A stretch of DNA of 64,000 bases from Mycteria americana (lineage: Eukaryota; Chordata; Aves; Ciconiiformes; Ciconiidae), in the NCBI RefSeq assembly GCF_035582795.1, contig NC_134371.1, positions 47,967,001-48,031,000 on the forward strand, in the 5' to 3' direction. A program made the translations under genes and the position numbers. The notes beneath the pieces are model-generated. The model had not been told where the DNA came from and did not search any database. It saw only the letters and a list, made by a program, of their open reading frames with translations. The number at the start of each line of letters is the position of its first letter. Position 1 is the first letter of the stretch. Below are positions 51,183 to 64,000 of the stretch, piece after piece.

Positions 51183-51803
51183 TCATAGAATATCTCAAGT
51201 TGGAAGGGACACATAAGGGCCATTGAGTCCAACTCCCTGCTCCTCGCAGGACTACCTAAAACTAAACCATATGACAAGAGCATCATCCAGACGCTCCTTG
51301 AACTCTTGACAGGCTTGGTGGTGTGAGCACTTTCCTGGGGAGCCTGTTCCACTGACCGACCACCCTCTCAGTGAAGAACCTTTTCCTAATGTCCAAACTG
51401 AACTTCCCCTGACACAGCCTCATTCGCTTTCCTCATGTCCTATTGCTGGTCACCAGAGAGAGGAGATCAGCACCTCCCCCTCCGCTGCCCCCCTTGAGGA
51501 AGTTGTAGACTGCGATGAGGGCACCCTTCAGCCTTCTCTTCTCCAAGCTGAACGAACCAAGTGAGCTCAGCCGCTCCTCCTAAGTCTTGCCCTTAAGGCC
51601 TTTCACCATCTTGGCCGCCCTCCTCTGGACACACTCTAATAGTTTGATGTCCTTCTGATATTGAGGCGCCCAAAACTGCACACGGCACTCGAGGTGGGGC
51701 CGCACCACTGCAGTGTAGAGTGGGACAATCACGTCCCTCAACCGGCCAGCTATGCTGTCCTTGATGCACCCCAGGACAGGGTTGGCCCTTTTGGCTGCCA
51801 GAT
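51183..51803 (-). mobile_element. Old CR1 LINE 3' fragment, copy C
   Basis: About 620 bp on the minus strand. Plus-strand landmarks in order are TCATAGAATATCTCAAGTTG (decayed tail), GGCCATTGAGTCCAACTCCC, GGGGAGCCTGTTCCACTG, CTCAGTGAAGAACCTTTTCC, GGTCACCAGAGAGAGGAGAT, GAGGAAGTTGTAGACTGCGA, CCTCCTCTGGACACACTC and GGTTGGCCCTTTTGGCTGCC. It belongs to a different subfamily from copies A and B. The coding part is only the last 150 or so codons of ORF2, with stops and frameshifts, and the element is cut off at the 5' end near 51803. It is antisense to OLFM3. Confidence 0.93.
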
Positions 51804-54800
51804 ATGGTATATCACAGAAATGAATTAAAACTTTTCCCCTGCAGACATTCGGGTTTCAACAGACCTGAAGAATATAGTGATTTTGCCTTCAAAATGCTGT
51901 GTATTGTTTGATATTAGGGGGTCTTACCCTCATGATCTTTACAGTAGTTTGGATTGAAATTTCCTTTTCTTGTTTTGTGACCCTTGAGATGAGTTTGTGC
52001 ATGGTTTTTAAATGATTTTTTTGGACTGAAAACACCTTTCAGGAGCTCCAGCACAAGTTGTGTGTCCAAAGTTATTTTTTGCCCTTGTGCAAATAGTTCC
52101 TTCACTTTCTGCATTGCTGTTAGCCAAGCTGCAGAAACAAATTACAAGATTTAGTAGAAATCTTTTGTTAAATTTCTCTGTCATTTGCTAATGAGTTAGT
52201 TAAATCTCCCTGTAAAATTAATATCAAATCTCAATGTATTTGTAAATGTCTTCATTAATTAAAATCTTGGCCCTTTTTTATAAATTAGATCTAAAAGCTT
52301 ATGTAAAACTTCACCAGCTTTGCCTGTGAATTTTATTCTTCACAATCACATTGCTAAGCAGTCCTTTAAAGACTCACTGCCTTTGTGATTCTTAATTGGT
52401 GAATTCCCCCTAATTCAAGCTAGAAAGAAAAATGTCTGCATTGAACTTCTTGTGGACAGAAATCTGTTTCTCTGGAAATGAAATCTTTCCTTCTAAGCTA
52501 TTCATTGATGCCCACTCCTCACACATTTCATATTTTTCTCCTGTGAGATAATAGCCATGTCTACACTTTTTAATTTTGATATTGTAAACAGAGGATTATG
52601 ACTGCACACAAGGATTAAGTGCTGGAGATGATAAAAAACAGCCTTAGAATTAAACTGCTAAAAAGACATTTTTAAAATATAGGTTACAGACTGTATGGAG
52701 AGTGTCAGTAAACAGACGGCTTCAGATGTGGTATTGCCTGAGTCTTCACCATTTATAATCCTCAGTTGTCAGCTCACTGAACGCCGCAAAACTGCAAAAT
52801 TCCAGTCATCTAAGGCGGGAATGACCGTGTTTCCTTTGGTCATAAGATGCGACTCTAAAAGAATGAGCGTAATGCAACATGATGCGTACCCATTATGTTT
52901 TTAGAATACTTTGCATTTGGAAGCTCAAATGTGAGCCTTTTGTGTGGGATAAGTCATTGATCAGTTCGATGTCAGAACTGCTTACTGTGATGTAAAAGCT
53001 TTGTTCTCTTTCACTGCCGTAGCCCGGAGTATCAGACATTCCACTGCATGACCGCAAAGCAACAAAAAGCCCAGCCATCTTCCACTGTTTCCTCAACTGC
53101 TGCAATCATGTTCTGTAATAACTGAAAAATCACTCATTATTAGTCTGAGACCACAGCTTTCTAAGTCAGAGAATAGGATTTAATGCCTGTTTTAGACACA
53201 CATGAAGGGGGGGGAGGATAACCCGTTACAGGGTGAAGAATCACAGGCATCAAAATTATTAACCTGTAAGTAGTACCTTGCAAGCCACAGTTATATTATG
53301 AACATAGTTGTTTAGACTCTCCAGTTTTTATTTTCCACAACTTTGAAGAAAGATTCTACATTATCTCAGTGTTTACATTGGCTCACAATTTTCTGTGCCT
53401 AATTTTATGGGAACTTCTGATCTATATCAGTCTTTTCTAATCAAAAGAACATGGCCTCTCCTGAGTTGTTAACTATTGCACACATGGATTTTTCTGAGCA
53501 TTACACTGTTAAGAATACTGAAACCCTGGAAAGTGGTACGTAAATCACACCTAAAGCAAACTCCTGGTAGAAATGGAGGAAGGAAAGTCAGAATATAAAT
53601 TACTTCTTTCAAAACAATGTGGATCTGTGGTTGTCCAACACAGTTGCTGAGCCTGGGATCCTGGAAAATCATGAGCTATATGAACTACAGTAGCCTTTTT
53701 TGTCCCAAAAAAGAGGCAACTTCCAATACTAAGAATATTAACCAGTTCAGGATTTTGTTAATTCTCAAGGAAGGGTATCAACCCTCACACAGCAAGCAGT
53801 ATTCCTGAGGTGACAGGATGACCATGCTGAGGACAGGCACACTAGCATGAGTGCCACTGTCCCATGCATAAATACTAAATTTATAAAAAGGTATTTTGGA
53901 TTGTCTATCTTCTGTGTGTCTGTCTTTTGTTCTATTCAAGTGACAATTTAGGAGCAAAGAGGCAGCAATCCCTAATACCTCACCACTAAGTACATCTCAG
54001 TACTTACAGCTCCATTTTTTCCCGTCTTCCTCCCTGCAGCTTTCTTTTCCTTTCTCCTATTACTTTTACAAAGTCACTTCAAACTTTTCATGTTCAAACT
54101 AACTTTTACAATCTTGCTTCTCACCCATATGCAGAAATCTCAATCATCCATATCAAAACCTACAAAATTGGTGTTTTATCATTTCAGGAAAATGGTAGCC
54201 AAGATTAAACCACATTTTATTTAGTGGTTTATTTATTTGTACACGCCAGTGTTACTACATGAGAGGCAAGAGCACTGATCTTCACAACATCTGGGACAGA
54301 TCTGTGTTTTTCATATTTACATTTGGTTTTGTTCTCTGCTGTGCAGCATTACAGAAGTGCATTTCTCACAGTAATATCTTCAGACAACAGCACCCATTTA
54401 ATAAATTTCTCTTTTCGCTCATTAGGGGCTGGGAACAGAACCCTGGGCCTTCAAACATGACACCCAAATTCCTCATCCATGAAAAGCTTCAGTTGCCATT
54501 AGCATTCTGGCCTGCAGCATCCCTGCGGAGGGCAGCACCCACCCCTCACGAGGATGGGCTAGCTCAGCCACCCAGAGCGTTACACACCTGTCTTGATAAT
54601 CTCAGTAAGAAAAAAAAAAAAACCACCAGGGTAAAAGGCTTCATAAAAATGAGCACTTTAATCCTTTAAAGTGAAATATGTTTTAAAATTTCTATTTCTG
54701 TTCTATAAAATATAAATAGAATATAAAAAAGGCAGCTAGCAAAATAATACGTCATCGTTTCAAAGAGGTCTATGAGATAGCTGGTATTATTTTTCTGCAA

Positions 54801-57800
54801 ATAATACAATTTTTATACATTTCCAAATAAGTATCTTTAGTTCTTCTCAGCATTATTGAAATCAGAAACTTTCAGGATTGTCACAGCCTTACAAAATAAC
54901 AAGTGTTTGCTTTCTATACCCTTATTTAAACATAAAATTATTTTATAGCATCTTTGATCTCAGAGCATGCTTTGTGGCATATATGTGGACTATTTTACCC
55001 ACTACTGAAATGCAGCCATCTCTGAGGTGAAACATAGCACCTGTTTAATTGTATTCAAAGCTCTATACAGCATTTAGAACAGATTACAGTATCCAAGTGA
55101 AACTGCAGGAAGCATTTTGCTAGACAGAACATAGCTAACTCTACTGGAATTTGGCCATAGCGTTCAGGTTAACACCTCTGTCTTGCAGGAAAGATCACCT
55201 ATGGAATTTTCTCAGTATTCACTTATACTCCTTGTATGCTTTCATCCCTGTTTAAAAGTAAACTAGCCCTTCCAGAATGGCATTGAGAAACAGTATACAT
55301 TGACAATTGATTCAGTTGCAATGAGACACATTCACAAAATCTTATTTTTTGAGGATTTTGCAGGAAACATGCAGTGCTTTCTGAACAGCCACATAAATTT
55401 TCTTCTTTGGTCTTTCTGCCTACTGAAAGAGAGCTTCATATCTCAGAAGGGAAATGTTGTTAATGCCACTGTTGTTAGAAAGTCCTAATGAGGAAGATGC
55501 TACAGCCTTTAAATGCCATTATCAGTGCCATGCTGGTTAAATCTATAAATTTTCGGCTAGTATCTAAATGTACTGCAGCCTTTGGGGTGCCAGACTATTG
55601 GAATTAAGCACTAGTTTAGACTTCTGAGAAATTTTCCCTATTTCATCCTTGTAGAGGATATGACAGGGATACGTTAGCAGAGGGAATCAGTATGACGTGA
55701 TAGTTTGAGAAGAGACTTGCCAAAAGAATGTATGACACATGGTGGAATGAAGGGCAAGTCAATAGGATAACCCTCCCCATTTCACTTTTTCATTAGTTTA
55801 TAGAGTCTTGACAATTATCTGCATCAGGAAGTAAAAGGAGGATAAAGCTAAGTGTTTCTGTAATGCAAAGCTGTTCATTTACAAACATACAAAGACCTGT
55901 TTGTCAGAATACAGCAGAAATCAAACAACAGTAGATGGTTCCTTTGCTCTCAGTTCCAAAGACAGCACTCGGCCAAATGTGAATACAGCCATACGACTAA
56001 ATAAAAAGGAGATGAGCTGCTTTCTTGACCCTGAGGCACAGCTCCTTTCCACACACCAAAACTACTCTCTTCCCTTCCTGAAATGCTGCATCCATGTCCA
56101 AACCATCTAACTCTGAATCATGCCCAGGCATAAAAGGAAAAGGTAATCAGGGAGTGTGTTAACAACAAACTAGTATTGTTTGCTATGGGCCAGTGTTCAA
56201 CCCATGCCCCAACCTTGTTGTATTTATAAGTACAGACATAGTCCATTAGTCTTTTCCCAAAGCCAAAATTCCCCTTTTCAGGGAATTTTATTTTACAAAC
56301 CTTTTCTGCCTTCTTCATTTCTGTCTTTTTTGCACTCACAAAGATTCAAGGACATTTTATAAAGAGACTGAACAAATTTACCTGTGGTTATTAAATGTGA
56401 CAGTCCACAGACAGCCTCCGGTTTAGGGGTCTGTAACCACTGATTGCCAAAAGCTGTAAGCATACATTAACCAAAGGAAGGTTCAGTTATACTGGCCATT
56501 TTCACAGAGTCCAAATGGACTTCTGTTCAAAGTATCTTATGTCTCTGTTTTCTGACTTCTAGTTGCAGTCAGAGCCAGCTGAAACCATTTATTTTATTAA
56601 ATTACAAGAGAATTCACTGATGTTCATGGCTCAAGCTCTACTCCTCGATTATATATGATCTAACTTCAGGGTGAATTTCAGCTTCTAGATATCTTAGAAG
56701 AACCATATTTCTTTTTAAATTTAACCTCAGTGAAAGCCAGCTCACCTGCCTCACCTGTCCTCAACAGAATAATATGTATTTTGAGGATGGAGAAAAGACA
56801 AAATTACACATTGCTAAAAACCTTAAGCATGAGGATTACTCCAGGAAGAATTACGCATAAATCCTTATATCCAATCCCTACAGTTTTCAAAAGAACATTG
56901 AAACTGCAGTACTGTGCAATGCCCAAATAATTCCAGACCCAGGACCATCCAACATTGCACCCTGCCATTCGGTAGATCTTCATAGCAAGGGGAGGGATCC
57001 AAGGACCCTCCAAAATCATGCAGATTCCCAGCCTCTGTTGAAGAGAAAAGGACACTCTGCACAATCTTTAGTAATTCTCTACTAGATGTCTCTTTATATT
57101 TTAGAAAAGAAGCTTTTTGAGTAAGCATGAATAACTTTGATCACCCAGAGAAATAAAGAGGACAGAACAGAAAAGGGTGATTTCACGAAACTCTTTTTCT
57201 CCCATTACATCCATCATCTTATCACACATCTCAGGGAAAAGCTTATGAGGTTTTACGGAGTATCTGATATAAAAGTTATTGAAAATTAAAATGGCAAGAA
57301 ATCAACTGAAGAAGTTTTTGTTTTCAGTTGTTCCTTCCCTGCCCATTTTTTTTCCAGCTGTTTCAATTAACTGCAAACTTTCCTAAAGCACACTGCCCAG
57401 CCTGCTTCTAGTTTCAGGCAATTCTCATCGTGAACTAAGCCTACTGTAGAAACACTGTTTTGTTACTCTGCACACTTGGGAATTGCTAACAGCAGAACAC
57501 AAGAGAATAGGTGGGCAAAACCATGAAAATGCTCCTAAGAACAATGTCTTCCTTCATTCAAAGGAAGCTCCCTGAAGCCTGAAAAATGAACAAGCTGATA
57601 GCTAAGACCACTTCAGAAAGAACGTCACCTCAACAGCATTGGTATAGAAGCATGCAATGGACAACTGACTTGAAAATTCTCTTGCTCAATACTTGTACTA
57701 TGAGTGGAGATGCCTGACTGAAGAATGTCACTGTGTATGCACAGATGAGCTGGTGAAAGGATATTCTTTAGAAAGGGCACATACCTCTCAATCTGCTCTT

Positions 57801-60800
57801 ACAAAGAACCTGGATATTACTACTCACAAGTAACACTGCAACGCCAGGGGGTTTTGTTGACCAAAAACATAGAGTCAGATGAAGAAGCTAATGTTTTCTC
57901 AGTGTTTCTAAATTGAGAGAATTGGAATTGAACTGAAAGGGCAAAGTTGTACTTGCTTGGTCTACCTGAGCTCTATGAATTTTAATTGCTATTCGAATTC
58001 TGAGAACTTTGCTTTATACATTATTAACCTTATGTGAATAAATAATAATGCTCAGGAACATGACTAATGTACTGACATACATTTTTTAAATCAATGTACT
58101 ACTGAGTCACCACTAGAATATATCACATGAAGAACAAGAACCCTATACACTATAGAAGAACAACACTATAACAAGGGAAGCTTTGACTTTTATGCATGAG
58201 CTTACTTTCTAAACCTAACCTGTCAAAGTACAAACGTACTGAGATTTAAGATTCCTGACACTGCTCTGCTTCAAAGGAAGCTATTTAAGACATCTGAGCC
58301 ATGAGTATGCAATCACTTTGATCTCTATCTGCATAAAACGCAAGGTTTTAGGCAAAGCCTTTATAGCATTTACCCATGAACACAATTTTGAATTTTAAGA
58401 AATATTTGGGAATGAGAAAACTTGGTTTTTTAATATACATTAAATAAGCTGACATCAGGGTTAAGTGACTGCTGCTGAACTTCACCATTTCCTCTTTCTT
58501 ACAATCACTGTTTCTTTTCCTCCAGTCAGGAGGTAATTAGACATTTTTCATGCATTTATGAGTGTGTGTTCACATATTGCTGACTCTCAGGACATTTGCT
58601 TTGTTGAAATTCCTAACACTGATGTTAATTACTTTTTATAGTACAGAGATTATCATACCTCAGTTGTGATAATGTAATGTTGGGCTGTATTCTCATTTAC
58701 ATTAGACTTCATTTAACCCAAATCAAAATGTAACAGGATCTCAAAGTGAAAGTAAATATCAGAGATTAGAAGAGCCTCCAACAACTTATAAAATAACATT
58801 GAGGGCATTCATACAATATCGTAATAATACCTTTAATACCCCTAATAATTTATAATATAAGAATTGAATATTACAGAACTGGTATGCAGTAACTCTGCTA
58901 ACAATACTGAAATTGTTACAGATTCACATACTTCTACGTAAGATCAAAATACGGCATCTGTAGTCATTCTGTAAAAATATTTTAGCTTTTACTGACTTTG
59001 GGAGAAGTTAGCTGTGAAAAGAGGAAGTTACAATACCAGTAGAAATTTCGGGGTAATAAAGAATAATGTTCAGATTTTAGAACTGCTGTTGCTGTCTAGC
59101 TCTTGTTCAGAAAACTACTTCATAGCAGTTTATCATACACTCAAAATGTGAAATTGCACCTTTAAAAAAAAAGAAAGAAAAAAAAAAGAAAAACCCAGAG
59201 CTGAAATGAAACACAGATCATAAGGTTTTGTTTCTACTTCCTCACAAGCAGAGAATAACTCTTCAGTTATTCTGTGGTTTCTGGTAAGATCTTTGTATAT
59301 ATGATTTCAGATGTGTTTCTCACAAAAATTTTCTACTATTTGCTTGCCATTTTGTAATTTACCCAAATATTTATGGAAAAATACAGCTAAAGTTTTAGTT
59401 CCTTAACAGAAAGGTTTTTTGCACGTTTCTACAGTTCTGATAAGAACACAAACAAAATATAGTTCCAGTGAGTATTTCCACGGTTCAGGAAAGAAACCTT
59501 TTCAGAGACATATCATCCCCACAGATGTCTTCTCTCGCAATACTACTCTGAAGCAACTATTTGATAAATGGGTGTATGAAATGAGGAATATTGGGTACAT
59601 AGAACATACACTATTACACTGAACAAGTAATGTCCCTGCCTAAGGGAAAGGTGTAGCCTGTGTAAACAAATCCAAGTTTAGCATTAAATTTGCAGCAGTA
59701 CAGGACACAGCTGCCACATACTTGCTTACAGTCCTAGAGGAACGGTTTTGCAGCTTTCCAGTGTAAGCTACATTACTTTCGGTCCCTGGGCTAGGGCTGC
59801 ATCAGCAGACTATACTTCTACAACCTGCCATCATCCCTGCACTGCAGTGCAGATGTGCTTTAAAGCCCTTGCGCAGTTATAGGGGATCTAACTTCAGCAC
59901 CATGGGGAATCCAGATACCAACTATATGGTAATTTTAAATTATATAACCAGCCAAGAGTACTAGTACTACATTATCTCCTGCTACACTCTTTAAAGATGT
60001 ATCTAGCAGCAATACTGTGAATCACACGTCAGCAGGTTTTCTCTTTAGCAGGTAAACTAGTTGGAAGAAAATAAAGTTCTAAACTACGTTAATGTATACT
60101 CTATCACAAGAACCGAGCAGCATGTCATCTGTTAGGAATAATCGTAACAACCAAACAAACAGTGTTCTTTGCAGGAGTTGACAATACGCTGGTTTAAGGA
60201 TAATTATTCATCTGGACCTCAGAAAAGCCTTTTATTGTCTTTTGAATGTACTTTGTCCAAGGTTAAAAAAGTCAGGAGGGGACAGATTATGTTCTTTTGT
60301 GGAACAGAAAGTGTTTAAGAGAAGAAAACCAAAAATATTAACAGCTGCAGCTCGACGTGGTAAAAAAAAAAAGTCTATCATGACTTTAAGGAAATGTGTT
60401 GGAACTGGGGGAATTAATGTGCTTATTAAACTTCTGAAAGAAGACAGAAACAAAAAGTGATAAAACTGGTAAATGGCAACCTTTTTTGTGTTAGGCCTAG
60501 AAAGGATGCTGAGGTACTTCAGAAGAACCCAATAAAACTAGAAAACTATGAAACTGCAAAATGTTACCTAATCCACATTGGAAGTAATGAATGGAGTTAC
60601 TCAGGGAATTGATAAATTGCCAACGAAGTGCAACAGTTCAGCAAAAAGCCTGACTCTTGATGTCATTCTGGACAGTTCAATATGCGCATCTGTTCAGTAG
60701 ACAACTTTGAGCCTATCTCCCCAGAAACAGAAACTCTGTTTCAAAGACTCAAACGCCTCCACTCACTATGCCCTTCATCGTGCTGAGGTAATGCCTGACT

Positions 60801-61548
60801 GACCTCTCAGTCTCAAGACACCATATCAAGGGTGTCTTGCCACAGGGGCTTTGTCCTCAGGGAAATATATGTAATGGCCACTATCACACAATCCAAGCTA
60901 TTATGAAATTTATCTTCTAAAATACAAAAAATATGCTGAGAAAAACAGCTGCCATTACAGAACGGTGAAACGCAAGAGTGCTTCTGAAGCTCTGGAGCCA
61001 GCATCACATCCCTGTACCACCACAAGCCCCTAGTGGCCTGAAATGTGGCACATACCAACCATCTTTGCACTCTGGTTTTCAGAGTAAGGAAACTCCGATG
61101 CCTGGCTGGAGCCAGGGTATTGCAGCAGTTGCTTACTCCAGACAAGCAGGAGGCCAAGGCCCTAGAACACAGCCCAGAGGGTAAGCACAGACACCACTAC
61201 AAAAGCTGATTTATGAAACCTAATGCTGCCATTGACTCCTTTGGAGTCAACAGAACAACAGAAAGTAGAGTCACCACCAGCTCTCAAAAGGTATCAACAG
61301 CGTTATGAGATTTAACAAAACTGAGTTGTTTCATGGGCTTGATTACCATATTTGCAGTATCCAAATGCATTGATGAAGGGTTTTTCCTATCAAGTAGTTG
61401 AAAGCAATTCTGGTTGTTGGAAGTGGATGAAGGTTATAATTTTCAAAAAAAGGTTTTTCAATGGAAAATTGCAGATTTGGATTGAACACCAGCATTTCTC
61501 AAATTTGCAATCTAATCATGACTTCTAGTAAGCATGTTTTTCACACAA
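51804..61548 (+). other. OLFM3 intron 1, no gene seen
   Basis: AT-rich intron. It has seven or eight G at about 53207-53215, an A run at about 54609-54621 and an A/G-rich tract at 59161-59195. A 136-codon plus frame at 54259-54669 and the Lys-rich 72-codon frame at 60242-60460 show no domain, no coding bias I can defend and no splice context. A REST half-site-like word lies at 59893. Confidence 0.55.
59893..59905 (+). promoter_or_regulatory. RE1/NRSE left half-site-like word
   Basis: TTCAGCACCATGG agrees with the left half and spacer of the REST/NRSF motif. The following GGAATCC does not match the right half (GGACAGCGCC type). A half-site in the intron of a neuronal gene is suggestive only. 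Confidence 0.25.
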
Positions 61549-61836
61549 TACATAATTAAACTGCGGAACTCCATGCCAGTGGTTGTTGTGCCTCCTAAAA
61601 GTACAGATGAGTTAAAAAGATACTTGAGAAATTCATGGAAGAAAGCATCGCGAAAGACTGTTGAACACAAAGTTACAACCTCTGGCCCAGTAAGTACTGC
61701 AGTTTGCTGGAAGGTTACACCAAGAAAAGTATTACTATATGTTTGTTCTCTTCTTACACTCCTCTTTTAAGCATCCACTGCTGGCTGTTGCTAGAGAAAG
61801 GAGCTAAATGGATCAAGGAGACTGATCCAGTACAAC
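61549..61836 (+). mobile_element. Ancient amniote LINE-like (CR1/L3-type) 3' fragment
   Basis: Plus-strand landmarks match, from memory, a repeat common in turtle, crocodile and bird DNA. These are TTAAACTGCGGAACTCCATG, GTTGTGCCTCCTAAAAGTAC, GAAATTCATGGAAGAAAGCA, TTGAACACAAAGTTACAACC, TTCTTACACTCC, CATCCACTGCTGGC and GACTGATCCAGTACAAC. The first part still translates to LRNSMPVVVVPP...DELKRYLRN, which parallels the end of CR1-type ORF2 (W-N-x-L-P-x-x-V-V ... F-K-x-x-L), followed by 3' non-coding sequence. It is the only LINE-like fragment in the window lying sense to OLFM3. The exact family name is uncertain. Confidence 0.65.
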
Positions 61837-63768
61837 ATTTTTTTACTGGGATACCTTTTTGGAACTGAGCAAAAAAATCGTGTTTTCTTATTCAGACATC
61901 AGCATCATCAACTATCAGTTCATATTTTGAAAGCAATCCGAGTTCGCTGGAGAAGGCAGCCCTTGTGTGTTATTTTGTCTCAGGAGTTTTGATATCCATT
62001 AGACAAACTATGTGAAAAGTCAAAATGCATGCAAACAAGTGTGTGCATTCAACACGCTACAGGTAAATAAAACTACAACATATTCAGTGTTTAATTGTTA
62101 TTGCTTTCATATTTAGATCTTTTACTGCAATGTCTATATATACAAAGAAACTAGCAAAAAGCTTATTTTTCTGTGCAGAATCTGTATATAAGCAAACTCA
62201 TATTCTTTCACTGTTTTCAAATGCATCTCTTCAGTGAATTAGGTTTTTTTGAGTATTTGAAATGCTTCACAGCTCACCTTACTGTGTAACTCCCAGAAAA
62301 CATTCACTATTTGGATGCACAGAATTTCTCTCTGTATTCTATTGCTGCAAGACTCCTTGTAAAATTATATAATGGCTTTCAATGTCTTTTTCAATTTCTT
62401 TGTAAAAAATTAATTTTCCACATGTCTTCATTAAACTACAGAGATTTATTGAAATGATGCTGAATGAATGTTGGAAGAGAAAAGTCTAGCCTGAATTTGG
62501 TGTGTGAGCTCTGAGAATCTGAAAAACTGTTTGCAGAGTTTTAGTAACTTCAATAAATGCATTCATGATCACACACTCCTATAAAAATGCATCTCTTCAG
62601 TTTCATTACCAGTTTCCTTCATACAAACCACCAAAATTCCCTAAGAAAAATACAATCTTTTGGAAGCAAATTCAGAAACAAAGTCCATAACCGCCTCTGG
62701 GAAAAACACAGTAGTCTATCTCTCTGCAAACTTTTAAGCAAGTTCTCTCTAAAATAATTGCTGTTAGAAATCCTTGCTCAGCATTTCTTCTTTTTAAAAT
62801 AATTCTAAACAAGTAAAACTACCCTAACGGTGCAATGATTTCTACACTCCTCTTTTCTGTTTGTTTTGGGTTTTTTTTTTCCCCCCACGCTTGCTAAATT
62901 TATGAAAAAGATAAATTGGTACTGAACCGGGAGATCATTCTACAGCACTAGAGAACAGTAGATTTAACAGCAGATTAGAGCCAAAAGAAGCCTCAAAATG
63001 CTACATGAGCAACCCCCAATTTGTCTTCTGTTGCCACCTAAACGGCAATGAAGACATACTGAGTCTGCCAGCCCTGGATATACTGCAATAACTCTCAGTA
63101 TAAAACCTCGTAAACTAACAAGAACACTGAGAAATGTGAATCAATGTTCTTTCTTCAATGTTCTTTTATGAACAACAGATATCTTAATAACAAGCTGTGC
63201 AACAAGCAACTTATACAACAAGTATAAAGGTACTGTTGTTTGTAATTTATGCGAGATCAACAAATCAAGGAAGGCTCAGAAAGGTTTCTGAGATTGACAA
63301 CTTTTGTGTTTCCATGGGCAAGCTGACAGTTCTTCCCCTTCCCCATCCACTTGGACAAATATAGTATCATATTTAGAAACAGATATATTTGGCAAATCTC
63401 TATCTCTCTCTCTCTCTCTGGTAGAAATATTTCTACCGAAGCAGTGATGGGGACTGGGGGGTTATTTCTGTTTGGGTTTGTGATTGGGCTTTTACATTTC
63501 AGACAGGAACACATACTGCTCTGCAAGGACTGAAGTAATTAAGTGCTAATTGACTCTCTAGCACCTCTAAAGAGGTAATTCACCCATGCCATCTCCCACT
63601 GGAAACTGCAATGATTATTAGCATAGAAAGGACTGCTTATTTAGTGGTCAGCATAAGATAGTCATAAGTATTTGTTAGTAAGAGCAGAAAGACAGAGGGC
63701 CAATAAGGGTGTGAGTGTTTTTAATGGATGATTAAATCTGGGTAGCTTGATCTCCTTTCATGCTGTGG
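61837..63768 (+). other. OLFM3 exon 1B upstream region; no gene seen
   Basis: AT-rich DNA leading to exon 1B, with a T/C-rich tract at 62871-62887 and a (TC)8 microsatellite at 63403-63418. The frames around 63257-63533 are chance ORFs on opposite strands. The last few hundred bases are the likely promoter of the 1B transcript. They have no CpG island and no clear TATA box that I could place with confidence. Confidence 0.55.
63403..63418. repeat. (TC)8 microsatellite
   Basis: Eight TC units about 440 bp upstream of the exon 1B start codon. Polypyrimidine/polypurine tracts of this kind can be promoter-proximal, but no function is shown. Confidence 0.95.
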
Positions 63769-63814
63769 ATGTTGTGTGCTGCAGTCACGCCTCTCGCTGC
63801 CAGCCTGCACGGGG

Positions 63815-63834
<20 letters not shown>
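63769..63834 (+). other. Possible upstream ORF 1 in the 1B leader (21 codons)
   Basis: ATG at 63769 to TGA at 63832-63834, with T at -3 (weak context). The stop is in the OLFM3 frame and shows that the 1B coding frame cannot start further upstream. It counts as a uORF only if transcription begins before 63769. Confidence 0.35.
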
Positions 63835-63999
<165 letters not shown>

Positions 64000-64000
64000 G

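Noticed and set aside
54259..54669. 136-codon plus ORF containing GWEQNPGP, resembling a 2A ribosome-skipping motif
   Set aside because: The 2A consensus needs an acidic residue and V/I before E-x-N-P-G-P; here these are G and W. The surrounding sequence has no retroelement or coding features, and a long A run lies near its end. Most likely a coincidence.
60242..60460. Lys/Arg-rich 72-codon ORF
   Set aside because: The composition comes from A-rich DNA including a poly-A tract; no domain, no splice context and a similar frame on the opposite strand.

Overview
The window is AT-rich vertebrate nuclear DNA, almost certainly from a bird. The evidence is several CR1-type LINE 3' fragments (short, 5'-truncated, with the CR1 3' tail of ATTCTATG/ATTCTGTG type), a solo LTR of an avian ERVL-like family, and very sparse interspersed repeats. 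There are no bacterial features, no tRNA or rRNA genes and no CRISPR array.

The only protein-coding gene I can support is OLFM3 (noelin-3/optimedin), on the + strand. Its two alternative first coding exons are both present, about 47.9 kb apart. Exon 1A (15924-15992, signal peptide) lies in a strong CpG island at about 15175-16470. Exon 1B (63856-63984) lies at the right edge in ordinary AT-rich DNA without a CpG island. Both end in phase 0 at a GT donor, so each can be joined to the same downstream exon 2, which is outside the window together with the coiled-coil and olfactomedin domains. Positions 1 to about 15.2 kb are upstream intergenic DNA. From 15993 to 63855 the DNA is intron for the 1A transcript and promoter-side sequence for the 1B transcript. 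Both leaders carry upstream ORFs, and one in the 1B leader overlaps the main start as ATGA.

Repeats: CR1 copies at about 6799-7020 (old), 26385-26650 (very old), 28231-29665 (RT frame broken), 34547-35747 (374 open RT codons) and 51183-51803 (old) all lie on the minus strand, antisense to OLFM3. A different ancient LINE-like 3' fragment lies on the plus strand at 61549-61836. The solo LTR (11784-12362) has a perfect 5-bp target duplication, is in the sense orientation and sits 3.6 kb upstream of exon 1A. A 423-bp structure with long inverted arms (24602-25024) lies in the intron and would fold if transcribed. The remaining tens of kilobases show only short, non-conserved-looking ORFs and microsatellites.

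I see no wholly new biological system here. The points most worth a second look are the inverted-arm element, the upstream ORF arrangement at exon 1B, the LTR next to the promoter and the open CR1 RT frame.
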